NCBI GenBank assembly: GCA_907163375.1
Contig: CAJQUW010003584.1
Coordinates: 186,001 to 250,000, forward strand
Direction of reading: 5' to 3'
DNA length: 64,000 nt
Source of the DNA: Prostheceraeus crozeri
Taxonomy: Eukaryota; Platyhelminthes; Polycladida; Euryleptidae
Below, piece by piece: positions 46,684 through 57,720 of this stretch (the first letter of the stretch is position 1; every line of letters begins with the position of its first letter). The position numbers and the translations under genes were made by a program. The notes below the pieces were generated by a model that saw nothing but the letters and a program-made list of their open reading frames with translations, did no database searches and had not been told where the DNA came from.

Positions 46684-46990
46684 CTAATATAGCACTTTCT
46701 TATGAAAAAGTAATAGTAAAAAAAACCAACGATGTTCAAAGTAGCTGTTCTCATGACGGTTGTTATGGACCCCCGGAAGGTCCGCCCGGCACGCAATCAG
46801 ATCCGTCAAGTCTTTGTGCTTAAAGACCTTCATGCATTCATGCATTTGTCGAGGATCACAAGTCAACGGACCATTAGGGGTAAGGTCCAGCCCCGCTTTA
46901 GAAGCGCTGATTGAAAATGGACTAGTGGGAAGGTCCTCCACACCGATCTCGTCAAGTTTGGCTCTAAAATGTACTCCAGGATAGCCAAAA
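46684..46990 (-). other. Unidentified coding-like stretch
   Basis: On the minus strand one frame stays open for about 100 codons, with KARQTFGYPGVHFRAKLDEI, GVEDLPTSPFSISASKAGLD and MKVFKHKDLTDLIACRADLP. The local base composition is clearly less AT-rich than the flanks. I do not recognise the family. It could be a processed pseudogene, a transposon-derived fragment or a chance frame. It lies upstream of MATE copy B exon 2 on the other strand. Confidence 0.35.
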
Positions 46991-47179
46991 GTTTGACGCG
47001 CCTTGAACGTTTAATGTCTGCCGGTGGGAACGCACCACCTGTCCTCTTAAGGGCAAACCCTAAGTCTTATTAAATATAAGTTTATTAAAATTATGAAACA
47101 TTTAGACGTCGTTATGGGAATGTCCCAGCTTCAATTGTGTATTGCTAATCTGAGATTAAACATGCATGTTTTCTTACAG

Positions 47180-47301
47180 ATGCAGATTCTTCGCTTCCAG
47201 CTGATGACAACCCAAACAGAGCGGAAAGGTTCTTTAGATTTTGGTTTCCATCGGGATCTCAGACAGAATTGCGCACTCTTTTATCTTTGGGATGGCCAAC
47301 G
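47180..47301 (+). CDS. MATE copy B, exon 2: N-terminal tail into TM1
   Basis: The exon is 122 bp, from phase 1 to phase 0, with acceptor TTCTTACAG and donor GTAAGA. It encodes DADSSLPADDNPNRAERFF, then RFWFPSGS and QTELRTLLSLGWPT. The last block corresponds to FKKEFLAMLKIAWPA of copy A and FREELRALLVLAGPA of human MATE1. Confidence 0.88.
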
Positions 47302-47340
47302 GTAAGACTCATCGCATAGACTCCTACTTAACTATTCTAT

Positions 47341-47905
47341 TGAAGTGGTAGCCTAGTTGATAAAGGGTCGCAAGCGGTAGTGTAAAAAGTTCATGGTTCC
47401 TGTCTGTATGCGTGGAGAGGTTCTAGACTTCCAACCCAAATTCTGCCCTGAGCTGTAAGTTTATGAAGACTACCTCAACCCTAACTTGCTAGAACGCATA
47501 TAAGTGCTAGATAGAGCACTGTTTAGCTTTCTAGCTGACCTGTGTTCGAATCCTGGTCAGACGAGATGTGGCGTCCATTTCAGTTTCAGTTGTGTCATAT
47601 TTATGTTAATCATCGCAAGCCCTCAACAACTGTTATCTGAAACAGTGCGGTTGGTTCGGCGGTAGTCTGCTGTCTCCTCCGCGATAGAATTGCGTAATGC
47701 ATTCCAATATCCTCTGTACAAAGAAATTAATGGCGTTACACATGCTCTCATCAAAGCTTTGTTTGCAAAGCCTCTCTAGACGTCTTGATGGAGCACTTGT
47801 TTAGCAGTCTTGCGGACTTGTGTTCGAATCCTGATCAAGCGAGATGCTGTTGGGAAAATGGGGTTTTAGCGTCCCTTTGGAACCTAATTTTGTCGTATGT
47901 ACATT
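47341..47905 (+). repeat. Tandem tRNA-derived repeats in intron 2 of MATE copy B
   Basis: Two clear units at about 47483-47600 and 47764-47905 share a GATRGAGCACT word, GTGTTCGAATCCTG (a B-box) and CGAGATG, then GGCGTCC/AGCGTCC and TTGTGTCAT/TTTGTCGTA. A weaker unit starts at 47345 (GTAGCCTAGTTGATAAAGG). None folds into a full tRNA. The arrangement matches a tRNA-derived SINE, duplicated in tandem. Confidence 0.65.
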
Positions 47906-48009
47906 ATGTTGGGGTACATTATGTACATAACAGAGGCCATCGCACACGAATTGGTTGTGCAATCTGAAATCGGCTGCCAACTTTATGAACAGCTTCGACA
48001 ATAAACTGC

Positions 48010-48222
48010 ATTGTGTTGAATAACAAATATCATCAAGCTGAGTGTCCCGATTTAAATAGAATAGTTATTATATATTTAGTTGCATCCTCAGCTGAAGGAA
48101 CAAACCTGATGATATTTTATCCAATATCAGGAATCCTCAGCACGTCTAGTTCACATCTCTCAACTTCAACACAACTCCCTAAATATAAAATATGCAGTTA
48201 GCAAGTTAGTGGGCATTTCGAT
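48010..48222 (-). repeat. Block related to the MITE region at 1.95-2.29 kb
   Basis: The reverse complement has AGGGAGTTGTGTTGAAGTTG, AGAGATGTGAACTAG and CTGATATTGGAT, matching 2020-2150. The word TTAGCAAGTTAGT lies beside it, but in the opposite relative orientation to the first site. It is a repeat of mixed or rearranged build. Confidence 0.55.
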
Positions 48223-48229
48223 GGTTGTC

Positions 48230-50870
48230 CCAAATATATAGCTTCGCAACATTTTTTATGAACAATTTTGTTGAGGTGCTACCAAATTTTGACATAATGC
48301 CGGTATATAAGAGTAAAAAGAAATTCTTTGGCACCAGAATCGTTTCTTTAGACTAAACTTAACTAGAGCTGCAACCATTTAAAAAAGGCTTGTATCATGT
48401 TCAATATACATCATTTTTCAATATAGAAATTAATGTTGACGATCTTAGTATGAAAGATATGTCAATGATAGCAAATGTTTCTTGTCAATCTCAAATAATC
48501 GATTAAAAAAATCAGCAGCAATTAGATTTCACGGACAATGTTCTGCTAAGTGTTGACTGATAATCTGTCTAAGTTATACTCTTAACAAATGGGTTGGATT
48601 CCTAGCTGGAAGATCATTTTTATTCTTGTTCTATGAATAAAGTGCACATCAACCCCGTTGTAACCAAAGGAAGGAAGTGGTTCCAACACCCCCTACACAT
48701 TTTTTGACATTGCTCCACAACTTTGGGGCTCAATCTAGGGCTCAATTTTTTGAGTTTTACTTTCTGCGTATTTCTGATGAGCAATTCAAATATGACCTGT
48801 ACTTAACAGTAACTCTTGAAAATATTAATAAATAAATACTAATTTGCTAATTTTGTCAACAAAAGTAGGGGTCTCAATAGATTCAAATTACTTATGGACC
48901 ATTGACAAAGTGCATGTGATCCACATGAAATTATGATCAACATATTCATTCATCCACGAATGCATCTTTGAAATTGCTACTGAATAATAGCAATAACCTC
49001 TACGCATTACTCATAAGATCTTTAAAGTAATGCTGTCAGCTCTATACAAATGGTGGATCCAAAATGTAAAACGGACAGATTATCTTACTTCACAGTTTTC
49101 TGATGAGCTTGTTAATTTAGATGTGAACTTGTTCTTTTGCTCAATATAAAGCTGAGATGGTTGCAGACTATTTATAATGCGCGTGTGCTTTCACACATCT
49201 CTGTTTGAGTTGTATGCAGCACGGGTCAGCTACACCAATTCAATCAAACATGCTCCCATCATTGTCACAAGACACTTTCATGTGATAGATGATCAAAGCA
49301 CATCGTTTTTCAAGGTAATCTACCATCGATTTCCAACAGATTCAAAAAATTTTTTTTCAAAAAACAAAATTTCTGGTTATATAAACGAGATGAGTGAGTT
49401 GCTATAAACTCGGAACGAGAATGTACCAATTGTGTGATGTAGCCAATTTGGATGCGATTGAATTTGAATCAAAGGGACATCAGAATCAGAGGGGATGCCT
49501 AAAGGACCTTTTTGGGATTTTTAAAGCTAAAGATCGCCTGGGCAAAGTAGGGTCAAGATAAATATCCAACGCAAAGAAATTAAAATGAAAGTGCTAGGCA
49601 TTGAATTCGGTGATTACATATGTGGTATTTACGCATTGTAGTCTTTTCCAGTGTTCAAAATTTTCCGGAAAATTTCCCAAAACGGAAAATTTTGAAAGAG
49701 CAGTAACATGGACATATATCGGCGAGCAACATTCAGTGGTGGGGACTTTTATTTCTTAGCACGTGAAGTGAGATGACCAGAAAATAGCGCCTGTAGAGAA
49801 CATAGGCAACTTAAAGTTAATTTGCAAATCCTCGGTCGGCATGGTAATTATAAAGTTGCTGCAGGTACGGACATCGCAATACCTTTCACTCTACCACAAA
49901 GTTAGCTTTAGCATGATCAGTGAACGTACTGGTCCAAGACTCAGGATAAGCTTAATTAGCTAGGAAACGTGCAGTCTTCTTTGGCTTATAGAAATGATGG
50001 CCTCTATCACATGCACACAGACATCAATGGGCTCAGTAGCCAACTGAGTCGAAACTGTACAACATTTGCCTTCTCTGTTCAAAAATCACGAAATTGACCC
50101 TTAATTGGTATGGTACCACGTGGAACACTTCTAGCACACGGTGTTTTACTGTCCTGCTATGTCTAGCAGCCCCATATCGACCGGCTGCTTGCGCCCTCAC
50201 ACTGTATCAGGAGTCCTCTCAGTTCATCTCAGCTGATCAACTGCAGGATAGCAGTCTAGTGAACTGAAAACATGGTTATGAATGTATTCGCATCTATATG
50301 TAAAAATGTCCTGGCATTTACTAAATTATCAACAGCTATAAATTTTTTTATTGTTTCACTGTATTTTTGCAAAGCGTTTAATTAGTGCGATCATTGTAGC
50401 ATATAAACAAATACCTAGACATTTTGAATGAACAGATTCAGGCAAATGCACTTTATAGATTTAGCCTTACTAATATAAAATGCACTACTTTTGAATGCGC
50501 AGACTTCGGAATCTTGCTGTTATAATGCAGCTACTTCTGGAGAGATGTTGTTCATCAAAATTAGCGACATTTTCTTATGACTAAGGGTAAAATATTGAAT
50601 TTAAATAGCCCTAATGCTTAAGATATTCATTTTAAATACTATGAGCTGAAAATATAAGTATTCTTTGTTTTGCTCATTTATCTTGAAAAGTACAATAACT
50701 ATTTTAATTTTACTGTAATAAAGAGTTCTACAGGTTTGAAGCACTTCCTAAATTATATTATATTGTATTTGAAGCACGTCGGTGGATTTCCCTTTTATAA
50801 ATATTCAATTATGAAAATCGGAAAATTTTAAAAATAATTGCACACTGGTCTTTACTGAAATGAATCATTA
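48230..50870. other. Intron 2 of MATE copy B, no further gene seen
   Basis: AT-rich sequence with only short open frames (for example 49177-49407) that match nothing known to me. No element ends were recognised. Confidence 0.5.
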
Positions 50871-50881
50871 TTTTCTTTCAG

Positions 50882-50983
50882 ATGTTAACTTTATTAGCTC
50901 GCTTCATGATGCAATCCGTCAGTATTATTATGTGTGGTCATTTGTCCAAATATGAACTGAGTGCAGCAGCCCTGGCGAACAGT
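50882..50983 (+). CDS. MATE copy B, exon 3: TM1 region
   Basis: The exon is 102 bp (34 codons, phase 0 both sides), with acceptor TTTCTTTCAG and donor GTAAGT. It encodes MLTLLARFMMQSVSIIMCGH, then LSKYELSAAALANS. Copy A exon 3 has the same length and reads VSIIMCGNLSKAELAAA at the same place. The match is strong enough to fix the orientation and family of the gene. Confidence 0.92.
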
Positions 50984-51343
50984 GTAAGTACTGAATTTCG
51001 CTGTCTTTTTGAGTGTGATCATTACTAGGGCTTACTAAAAAATATCCAACAGCACCATATTTGAGTCAAACTCAGCAAACTGTTCAACATTTGCTACACA
51101 TACGAACAACGGGCAGACGCAACAACTGTTAAGTGCTAGGGGTTCTCTTTGGCAAGTGATGACCTGTACATCCACGTGCTCCATAAATTGAGTGTCTTCG
51201 ATTAATAACAACATATCATTTATCAATGAGCACTTCTGATCTGACAACTATCGCACGGTGCATTATGAAAAATGACATATTAAGGAAAAATTCTCATTAA
51301 ATACTACATCATTTTATCAGTGAAAGACTATTTATGCTGAAGA

Positions 51344-51640
51344 ATGACTTGTGCTCTTAAAAGAAATTTGGACTTCTATATATCTGTCTACAGGCATGAA
51401 GTAGTTCCTGTCCTATTCCGCTACTCAAAAGTTTGGACTTTGTTTGGAGGAGGTATTTCAGAACGATTGTCTGCCTTAATCTGCTCACTCGGGCGAAAAA
51501 TGCTCTGCTATAGACCTAATATAAAAGAGAACATTTTTCGCACGGTTTTGTCGCACTGTTTCGCAACATACTTGCCACTGTATAAAATACTGTGTTCTAT
51601 ATTTATTGTGGCCTATTATTTTGGGAGTATGCGTAAGTAG
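51344..51640 (+). pseudogene. Possible LINE C-terminal relic (weak)
   Basis: A 98-codon frame has YRHEVVPVLFRYSKVWTLFG followed by ERLSALICSLGRKMLCYRP. This recalls the region after the RT thumb in many LINEs, where a PVLLYGSEVW block is followed by a LRKIL-like stretch. The match is loose and no RT core is present nearby. Confidence 0.3.
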
Positions 51641-51651
51641 CAAGAGGCTCA

Positions 51652-51774
51652 TTAACCTTTTCGCTTTTAATTTGAATAATCATGAGGTACGAAGGACGGA
51701 GATCTCAAAACATCAGACTATCACGTTGAATACATGAGGGAGGAAGATCTCTGTCCTTACCAGTTAAAGGTTAA
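51652..51774. mobile_element. Short TTAA-flanked MITE
   Basis: TTAACCTTT on the left and AAAGGTTAA on the right flank 115 bases. An internal inverted pair, AAGGACGGAGATCTC and GATCTCTGTCCTT, lies inside. TTAA target use fits a piggyBac-related MITE. It lies just after MATE copy B exon 3. Confidence 0.5.
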
Positions 51775-51789
51775 GAAGTTAGACTACGT

Positions 51790-52895
51790 ATTTTGGCGCA
51801 CATTTACCCTAGTTTTCTGATTACAGTCACTTATTCGTTGTTTATTTGTTTATTCTCTCGACTGTCTCCACTTCATACATGGCGAATAAGTGACGCCTTA
51901 ATAGCAGATTCTGTTTTGTGTTGTGTCCGTCTTCCTCCTATTTCTTCTCTAGCATTGACCTGACGACAGGCAGCATCATGTTACATTGCTATAATTGCAC
52001 GTGTTGTAATAGTATAATAAATAATTAATTTTTCTTAATCAAGTTTGTAATGATATATTACTTCATTTGCTTTGTGCTCATATAGCGCTATATTGTGACA
52101 TATGCAGTATGTACATGTAGATCTAGCTCACCATGTGACGTTTTGTTCCTTAACTTGAAGTTACCGACAGCGGATGTGAAAGTTAGTAGTCATCTAATTG
52201 CCAATATATTTTTTCAACATTATCTTAAATAAGTTTTCACATGCCTAGCGTAATATATGTGATTTATTGCAAATAATATTCAGACCTGCTATATGGTAGG
52301 AGCATCAATAAACATTGATGTAGTTTTTTAAAAAAACACTTTTGAAAAATAGACAGTTAAATAATAGAACGCCACCTCTATCAGACCACCATCTACGCCG
52401 ATTGGTTGAAAATTAAGTCATAGTGGCAGTTTATTAGATGTTTTTCTGCATGCACTAGTATTATCTATACTAGCTGGAATGCACATGTGTTGTTGGTCAG
52501 TTGAATATGATACTGACAAATTCTTTCTTGAATGATGTGAATAAGTTGTTGAATAATATGCGCATGGACGTACAATTTCTATAACGGCAATATTGCATGC
52601 AACAGTGACCGAAATTACAACTAAATGTCATCCACGTCAAAGCCATCAGAACGAATAAAAGCGTTTCTCTGGATGCCCTATCTGTGCACGCAATCGGCGC
52701 CGCAACCAGGTGTCGACCTGTCACGACCAAGTAAGAAATGATTTTCGCTTGCACACGACGTTGCAGTCACTATTATTCACCATATTCGGCTAAAAAAACA
52801 CCTAACTTAGAGCGATATTCATCGCTTCAACAATGTTCTCCTGAGCCCGTCCATACAAATAATACACGTTTACAAGCAACCAATGCAAATACTTT
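51790..52895. other. No gene seen
   Basis: Short open frames only. The 85-codon minus-strand frame at 52754-52497 has no recognisable similarity. Confidence 0.5.
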
Positions 52896-52898
52896 CAC

Positions 52899-53869
52899 AA
52901 CTAAACCGGGCACGTAGCCATGGGGGGCTTGGGGGGTCGACCGTCCCCCCATTTTGCAATCCTGCCCCCCAATTCGCTATCGCATGAAAATTGATAATGG
53001 GAGACCGGTTACTCAACAGTCAAATGTACGCATTTGAAAACAAAGTGTATGCATCGTGCAACGTTGAGAGGCTTTTTTCTTCAGTGAAGCGAATTAAGAC
53101 TCGTTTGAGATCACGAATGTCTACGGAAAGACTTTGCAATCTGTGTTTATTGACATTTGAAAAAGATCTTTCCAAAAAATTGAATTATGACGATATTCTT
53201 AATCTGTTTAAGAAGATGAAGAACCGCAGACTGTTATGATTGTATCTACATAACAAAATGAAAAGAAAGGAATATAAAGTGAGTAACTGAAAGTATTCGT
53301 TTTTGATTTGCAATGTAGCGTTTTGGAAATACAGTGATATTTTATTCTCCTTGAAATTCCATTATCATGTGCTGTGAATCATGCATCTAAATTCAACTCC
53401 ACTCCTAAATTTGGAAAAAGATATTTTCTTATCGTCTAAGCGAAAATCACACATTTGTCGTCTACAAAATCTTTCAATGTCCTATGTAATTTTTCTATAG
53501 TGCGAAGTCCATTCTTTAGGAATGCGACATATGGGCCTACTAGGATTTTCAAAAAACGTAGTGTACACATATTGGCACAATTCATTTCAACTAACCCGCA
53601 AAGAAAAATTGTGTAACAATGATTGTGGCTTGGACATCTGAAAATAGATGACGTCGACGCCAAGAAAAATTGTAAATTGCAAAAACAGTAAGCTTCAGTT
53701 AGATAACACTGTCATTTTGTCTTTCGAAAAAGGCCTAATTTCAGAGACCAGATTTGAGAGCAGCAATTTCTTAGTAGGGGGCCTACTAATCACTGCAAAA
53801 TTCACTGACGAGACGAGGATTGTGTATGCCCCCCATTACGAAATCTCTAGCTACGTGCCTGAACTAAAC
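52899..53869 (+). mobile_element. hAT deletion derivative with perfect 8-bp target duplication
   Basis: AACTAAAC flanks both sides exactly. The ends are CGGGCACGTAGC (52907) and, reversed, CAGGCACGTAGC (53861). Runs of G/C (GGGGGGCTTGGGGGG and CCCCCCATT) lie near the ends. The element is 955 bp and keeps only the C-terminal dimerisation part of a transposase. Confidence 0.88.
52991..53239 (+). pseudogene. hAT C-terminal dimerisation domain
   Basis: The reading has NVERLFSSVKRIKTRLRSRM, then STERLCNLCLLTFEKDLSKK and a short acidic/basic tail before a stop. This is the typical C-terminal dimerisation region of hAT transposases of the zinc-finger MYM-type-1-like group, where ERSFSALKRIKTYLRSTM is usual. 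All catalytic parts are absent, so it is a deletion remnant. Confidence 0.82.
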
Positions 53870-54006
53870 TGCGATCAGACTCCCTAATCCATCAATTTCA
53901 TATTCACGAATTCACCTTAGATTTCTTTGATTAATACATTGCAAACATAGACAAATGCATCAGTATTCACGCTAAGATTAGTAAAGCTTTCTGATCGCAG
54001 TTTAGA
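53866..54006. repeat. Small inverted repeat, 16-bp perfect arms
   Basis: CTAAACTGCGATCAGA and its exact reverse complement are about 110 bases apart. The left arm begins inside the right target duplication of the neighbouring hAT derivative, so that hAT may have landed at this element's edge. Confidence 0.55.
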
Positions 54007-54120
54007 AATGCTAACCGGCATTTCTATGGGATTACGTAGATATGAAATCCTCTGTAGTAAACCAATTTTCTCGCCATTAGTTAAGACATCGGATTTCAGA
54101 TTAACGAATCCCATTAGGAC

Positions 54121-54666
54121 GGGAGCTACAGACATTTCGCGCACAAAGGGCTGAATGGCATAGATTTGTAGATCTTGAAACGCTGAATACAAAAATCAAA
54201 TTCTTGAGTGTCACAGCCAATCCCATTGGAATCTACTGGTAAAATTCAAGAAATATCATTGGATTGCTAAACACTTGGTAATTTTCGTGCATTTTCTTTT
54301 GCATAAAAATCGCCAAGATTAAGTCAAAACATGAAATTCACTCATTTTGTAGAGGCTCTCAGACCTCAAATACTTAATCATGTGACTGACTTCAACTTTT
54401 ATATCGAAGTTGATGTTCTGAACTCAATCATGTTTCAAATTTCATGGCACTCTGATAAATAGTTTCTTTTCTACAAAAGAAAATGCACGAAAATTGCCAA
54501 GTGTTTCAGAATGCAATGATATTTCTTGAATTTTACCAGTGGATTCCAATGGGACTGGCTGTGACACTCAAGAATTTGATTTTTGTATTCAGCGTTTCAA
54601 GATCTACAAATCCATGGTATTAAACCCTTTGTGCTCGAATTTAGGAAGAAAGTGTCAGTAGCTCCC
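54121..54666. mobile_element. Foldback element, arms about 180 bp
   Basis: The left arm from GGGAGCTAC to about 54300 is matched in reverse at about 54475-54666. Long shared runs include GATTTGTAGATCTTGAAACG and TTCTTGAGTGTCACAGCC. The loop is about 170 bases. There is no coding capacity. Confidence 0.85.
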
Positions 54667-54669
54667 GGA

Positions 54670-57600
54670 CTACATAGAAATGGCGGTTAGCATAATAATA
54701 ACCTGGCTGTTGGTTTATTCGAACAAGTGTAGCCACCACGAGAAGTGTTTCAGGATGCTGTGCCCAATCAGTCATGGGCACGTTTGAATCAGCAACGTTG
54801 GAGGCTGTCATGCAAGCATATTTCCTTAACCACACGGCAGCAGACCCAGACCATCTGTTGAATGCCTGGATTTTTATGACAGGAAGTAGCAGCATTGTGT
54901 GTGGCTAATCCACATTCTCAATGCATGGTCCGATGACCTTGTGGTTGAAGGATGTGCCAACCTGCCCTCGACTTTTGAGACTTGGTATCCTGAAATCTGC
55001 CTCATGGTGGTTAAATGTTTTAAAATTTGATAACCAATGTGAAATGTGAACTTAATCATTGATAGTGCATTATTTTCTACAGACTTGATTTCAAGCATCA
55101 TTATTGCGCAGTTTATGGAAGTCAGAGAGCATGAGAAGATCCTATTTTGATTCAGATTCAACATGAAAATCAGACACACTTACTCTCTTGTACCCACTCT
55201 GTCTCCAATAAACGCCCATGTTGGAAAGCAGATATTTAGCCAAACAAGACCCGGATTTTTCGAGACAACGTCCCCAGGGCGGCCAAAGAAGTGACCAAAT
55301 GAAAGAGGGGATGCAATAGGTTTTAATGCAACCACTCCCGATTTCGAACGATGCCTAAAACTACCGCAAATTCAGGTTGAAGAAAAAATTTTGAGAAATG
55401 AAATGACATTTTAAAAATGATTCGGTAGTTAATTGGATTATAACCACTCAGTCTCTAGCAAGCGCCCAGCATTATTGTTATGCTATTCGCCATAATGTAT
55501 TCTACTAAATGTAATGGAATCAAAAGATCATCCCTTATTGCAACAAGAAACAAAAACGCCGAAAATCTTGAGAAAATTTTCATGGATTATTTAGTGTTTT
55601 CTACAAATGGACGGACGGATGAGGAAACTAGAAACTGCATTAGGTGATTTGGAATAAACCAGCACCAGCCGTGAAAAAACTTTCCTTTAATAAAATATTG
55701 CAAAATTTGAACCATCACTACTTTTATCAAACTGACTCAGTGAAAATGAGATAGGCCTAACCTATCCCTCGAACAGATGCCACGATAATTCCTGGTGGAC
55801 ACACACATTTTACAAAATTGATATGTAGGTGGGAGCAAACTTTCTAAGACAGCCTGAGACTCGATGAAGTGCGGCTCAAGACGTTGGAAGATAATAAAAC
55901 AATCGTATAAAAGCTGAAAGCGCTCATCCCCTTTCAAAATTTGAACTAAGAACTTGATTCGTTGAACTGTCGAAGAGCTCACCATCAAGTCATTCAAGAT
56001 TTTCGCTTTTTCGTCGAGACTGATGATGGCTGAGAACAAAGATACTCATTGGGCTTTAGAGATATCCCTGTCCGATTAAATTTGCATTTCATTCATCGTT
56101 TTAACTTTTCATTACTAGAATTTTGCAACAAATTCATCATTTAAATTTTTCTTTTTTTAAAATCATCTTTTTTTATGATAAGCTTTTTACTTTGCATAAG
56201 GAATTAATCAATAATATTCAAAAAAATTGTTATTTGTCATGTCAAGCGAAAACAGAATACTGAATACCCACCAGGGTTGCAACCGGTTAGGCTTTTGGGG
56301 CCGGTTGGACAGTCACAGACAGTCGTCCGCGGTCGGACAGGCGATCAATGTAATCAAGACCGCCTGGGACTAAGCTGTCGTCTCTGCAACCGACTGGTTA
56401 AGACTGGCAGCAGGTAGACTTAGACCATTAAGGTCTGTTTATGCTTCTGGCCGAGCACGCCGGTCAATGCTAACCGGAATACTCTGACGTTAGTCGGTTG
56501 ACTTCAACCGAACAAAATTTTCAGTTAACTACAATAATGTATAGCCGGCTTGATCGAATGATGAGTCACACTGTCAGCCGAGTGATGTTTCTGAAAGCCA
56601 CAAAGATAAATTGCCTTGTCTGCTTGCTTCGGTCTATAGATAAGTTCGTCAATACTGATGGTCACGGCCAGAACTATTCTCAAGGGGCAAGAAGATCAAT
56701 TTTACATTGAACGTAATGCAAATTCAAGTCAGAATTCTGACGAGCTAGAACATTGACACCACATCAAACGTACACAGTCAGCCAATTTAGATCGTGAAAA
56801 GTCGAATAATGTGAATGATATATCAATTTGACGAATTTTTCACGGAGCACATTTGAGTGAAAGACTTGATTACTCTTCACTTCACATGCCTGTCTGCAAT
56901 TTGACCGTTGAAGTTCGTGGGTTCTCTAATAAGAGAGACTTCCAGTAGGTCCATGATTGAACATTGAACTCATTAATAATTGTCTTGATGTTTTTGAATT
57001 CTTGCTTCTAATCGAAATATTTTTAGCCTTTTTTGTACTTTAGATACTGTTGAACCAACTGCGCATTGTAGGCACATTTGTAATTCGAGTGTGTAAAGCT
57101 TAAATCAAAACTTTCGATGTCCCATGTATAGGCATAGGCCCTACCTAGATTTTGATATGCAAGAAGCTTGGGATGACTAAACTGCTTTCTTCAGTCTTCC
57201 ATTATTTGGAATATATCGATGCTGCATGCAATCTAATTTCAATTTCATTGCTAGGAGCAGTAAAAGTAGCATGGTAGCAGTGTAAATCGAAAAACTCGCA
57301 TGACTAGATTTATTTACGGTGCAGACTTACATATATTTTACTAAAAATGATATATTTTCATTATAAAAAATATAATGATGTAAAATGATATCATTGATTT
57401 GGAAATGTTACCAATCTATCGCTTTTATCGAGAAAGCGTCAAACTCGTCTGAAACTCCTCTGATGGAATATTTCAAGGTGTGACGGTGAAAGAACGAATA
57501 GAGGAGGCGATGAAAAGTTATTTGTTGTTAGCTTCAGAAACGGAAGAGATGATTTTTCATTGAATTTCAGTTCTCTATGTTTGAAAATTATAGTAAATAG

Positions 57601-57690
57601 TGAAGTTGGAATTGAATAGCCGCAGTGGTAAAAATATTGTTATCTTATTAGTTGTTTCATTAATTACTTTCTCAAACATTACTTTATCGA
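54670..57690. other. No gene seen; possible transposon end at 56281
   Basis: Short open frames on both strands have no known similarity. At 56279-56320 a GC-rich stretch starts CAGGGTTGCAACCGG, which could be a hAT-type end, but I found no matching partner. Confidence 0.45.
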
Positions 57691-57720
57691 GTGATTGCTT
57701 GAAATTTTCAAGTTAGGTTT

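Larger units (their letters stand above)
41487..50983 (+). other. Gene span: MATE/SLC47-type transporter, copy B (three exons seen)
   Basis: Copy B is a second exporter of the MATE family, divergently placed to copy A. Three exons (41487-41556, 47180-47301, 50882-50983) join in phase into about 98 residues covering the N-terminal tail and TM1. The next expected exon, with the ACDT motif, was not found up to 64000. With introns of 5.6 and 3.6 kb already seen, it may lie beyond the window, or the copy may be truncated. Intron phases match copy A at every comparable junction. Confidence 0.85.

Noticed and set aside
54540-54575. A GCDT-like reading as the missing ACDT exon of MATE copy B
   Set aside because: The match is only a few residues, lacks splice sites and lies in an arm of a foldback element.
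56281-56500. CAGGGTTGCAACCGG as the start of a hAT element
   Set aside because: No partner end and no target duplication could be found.
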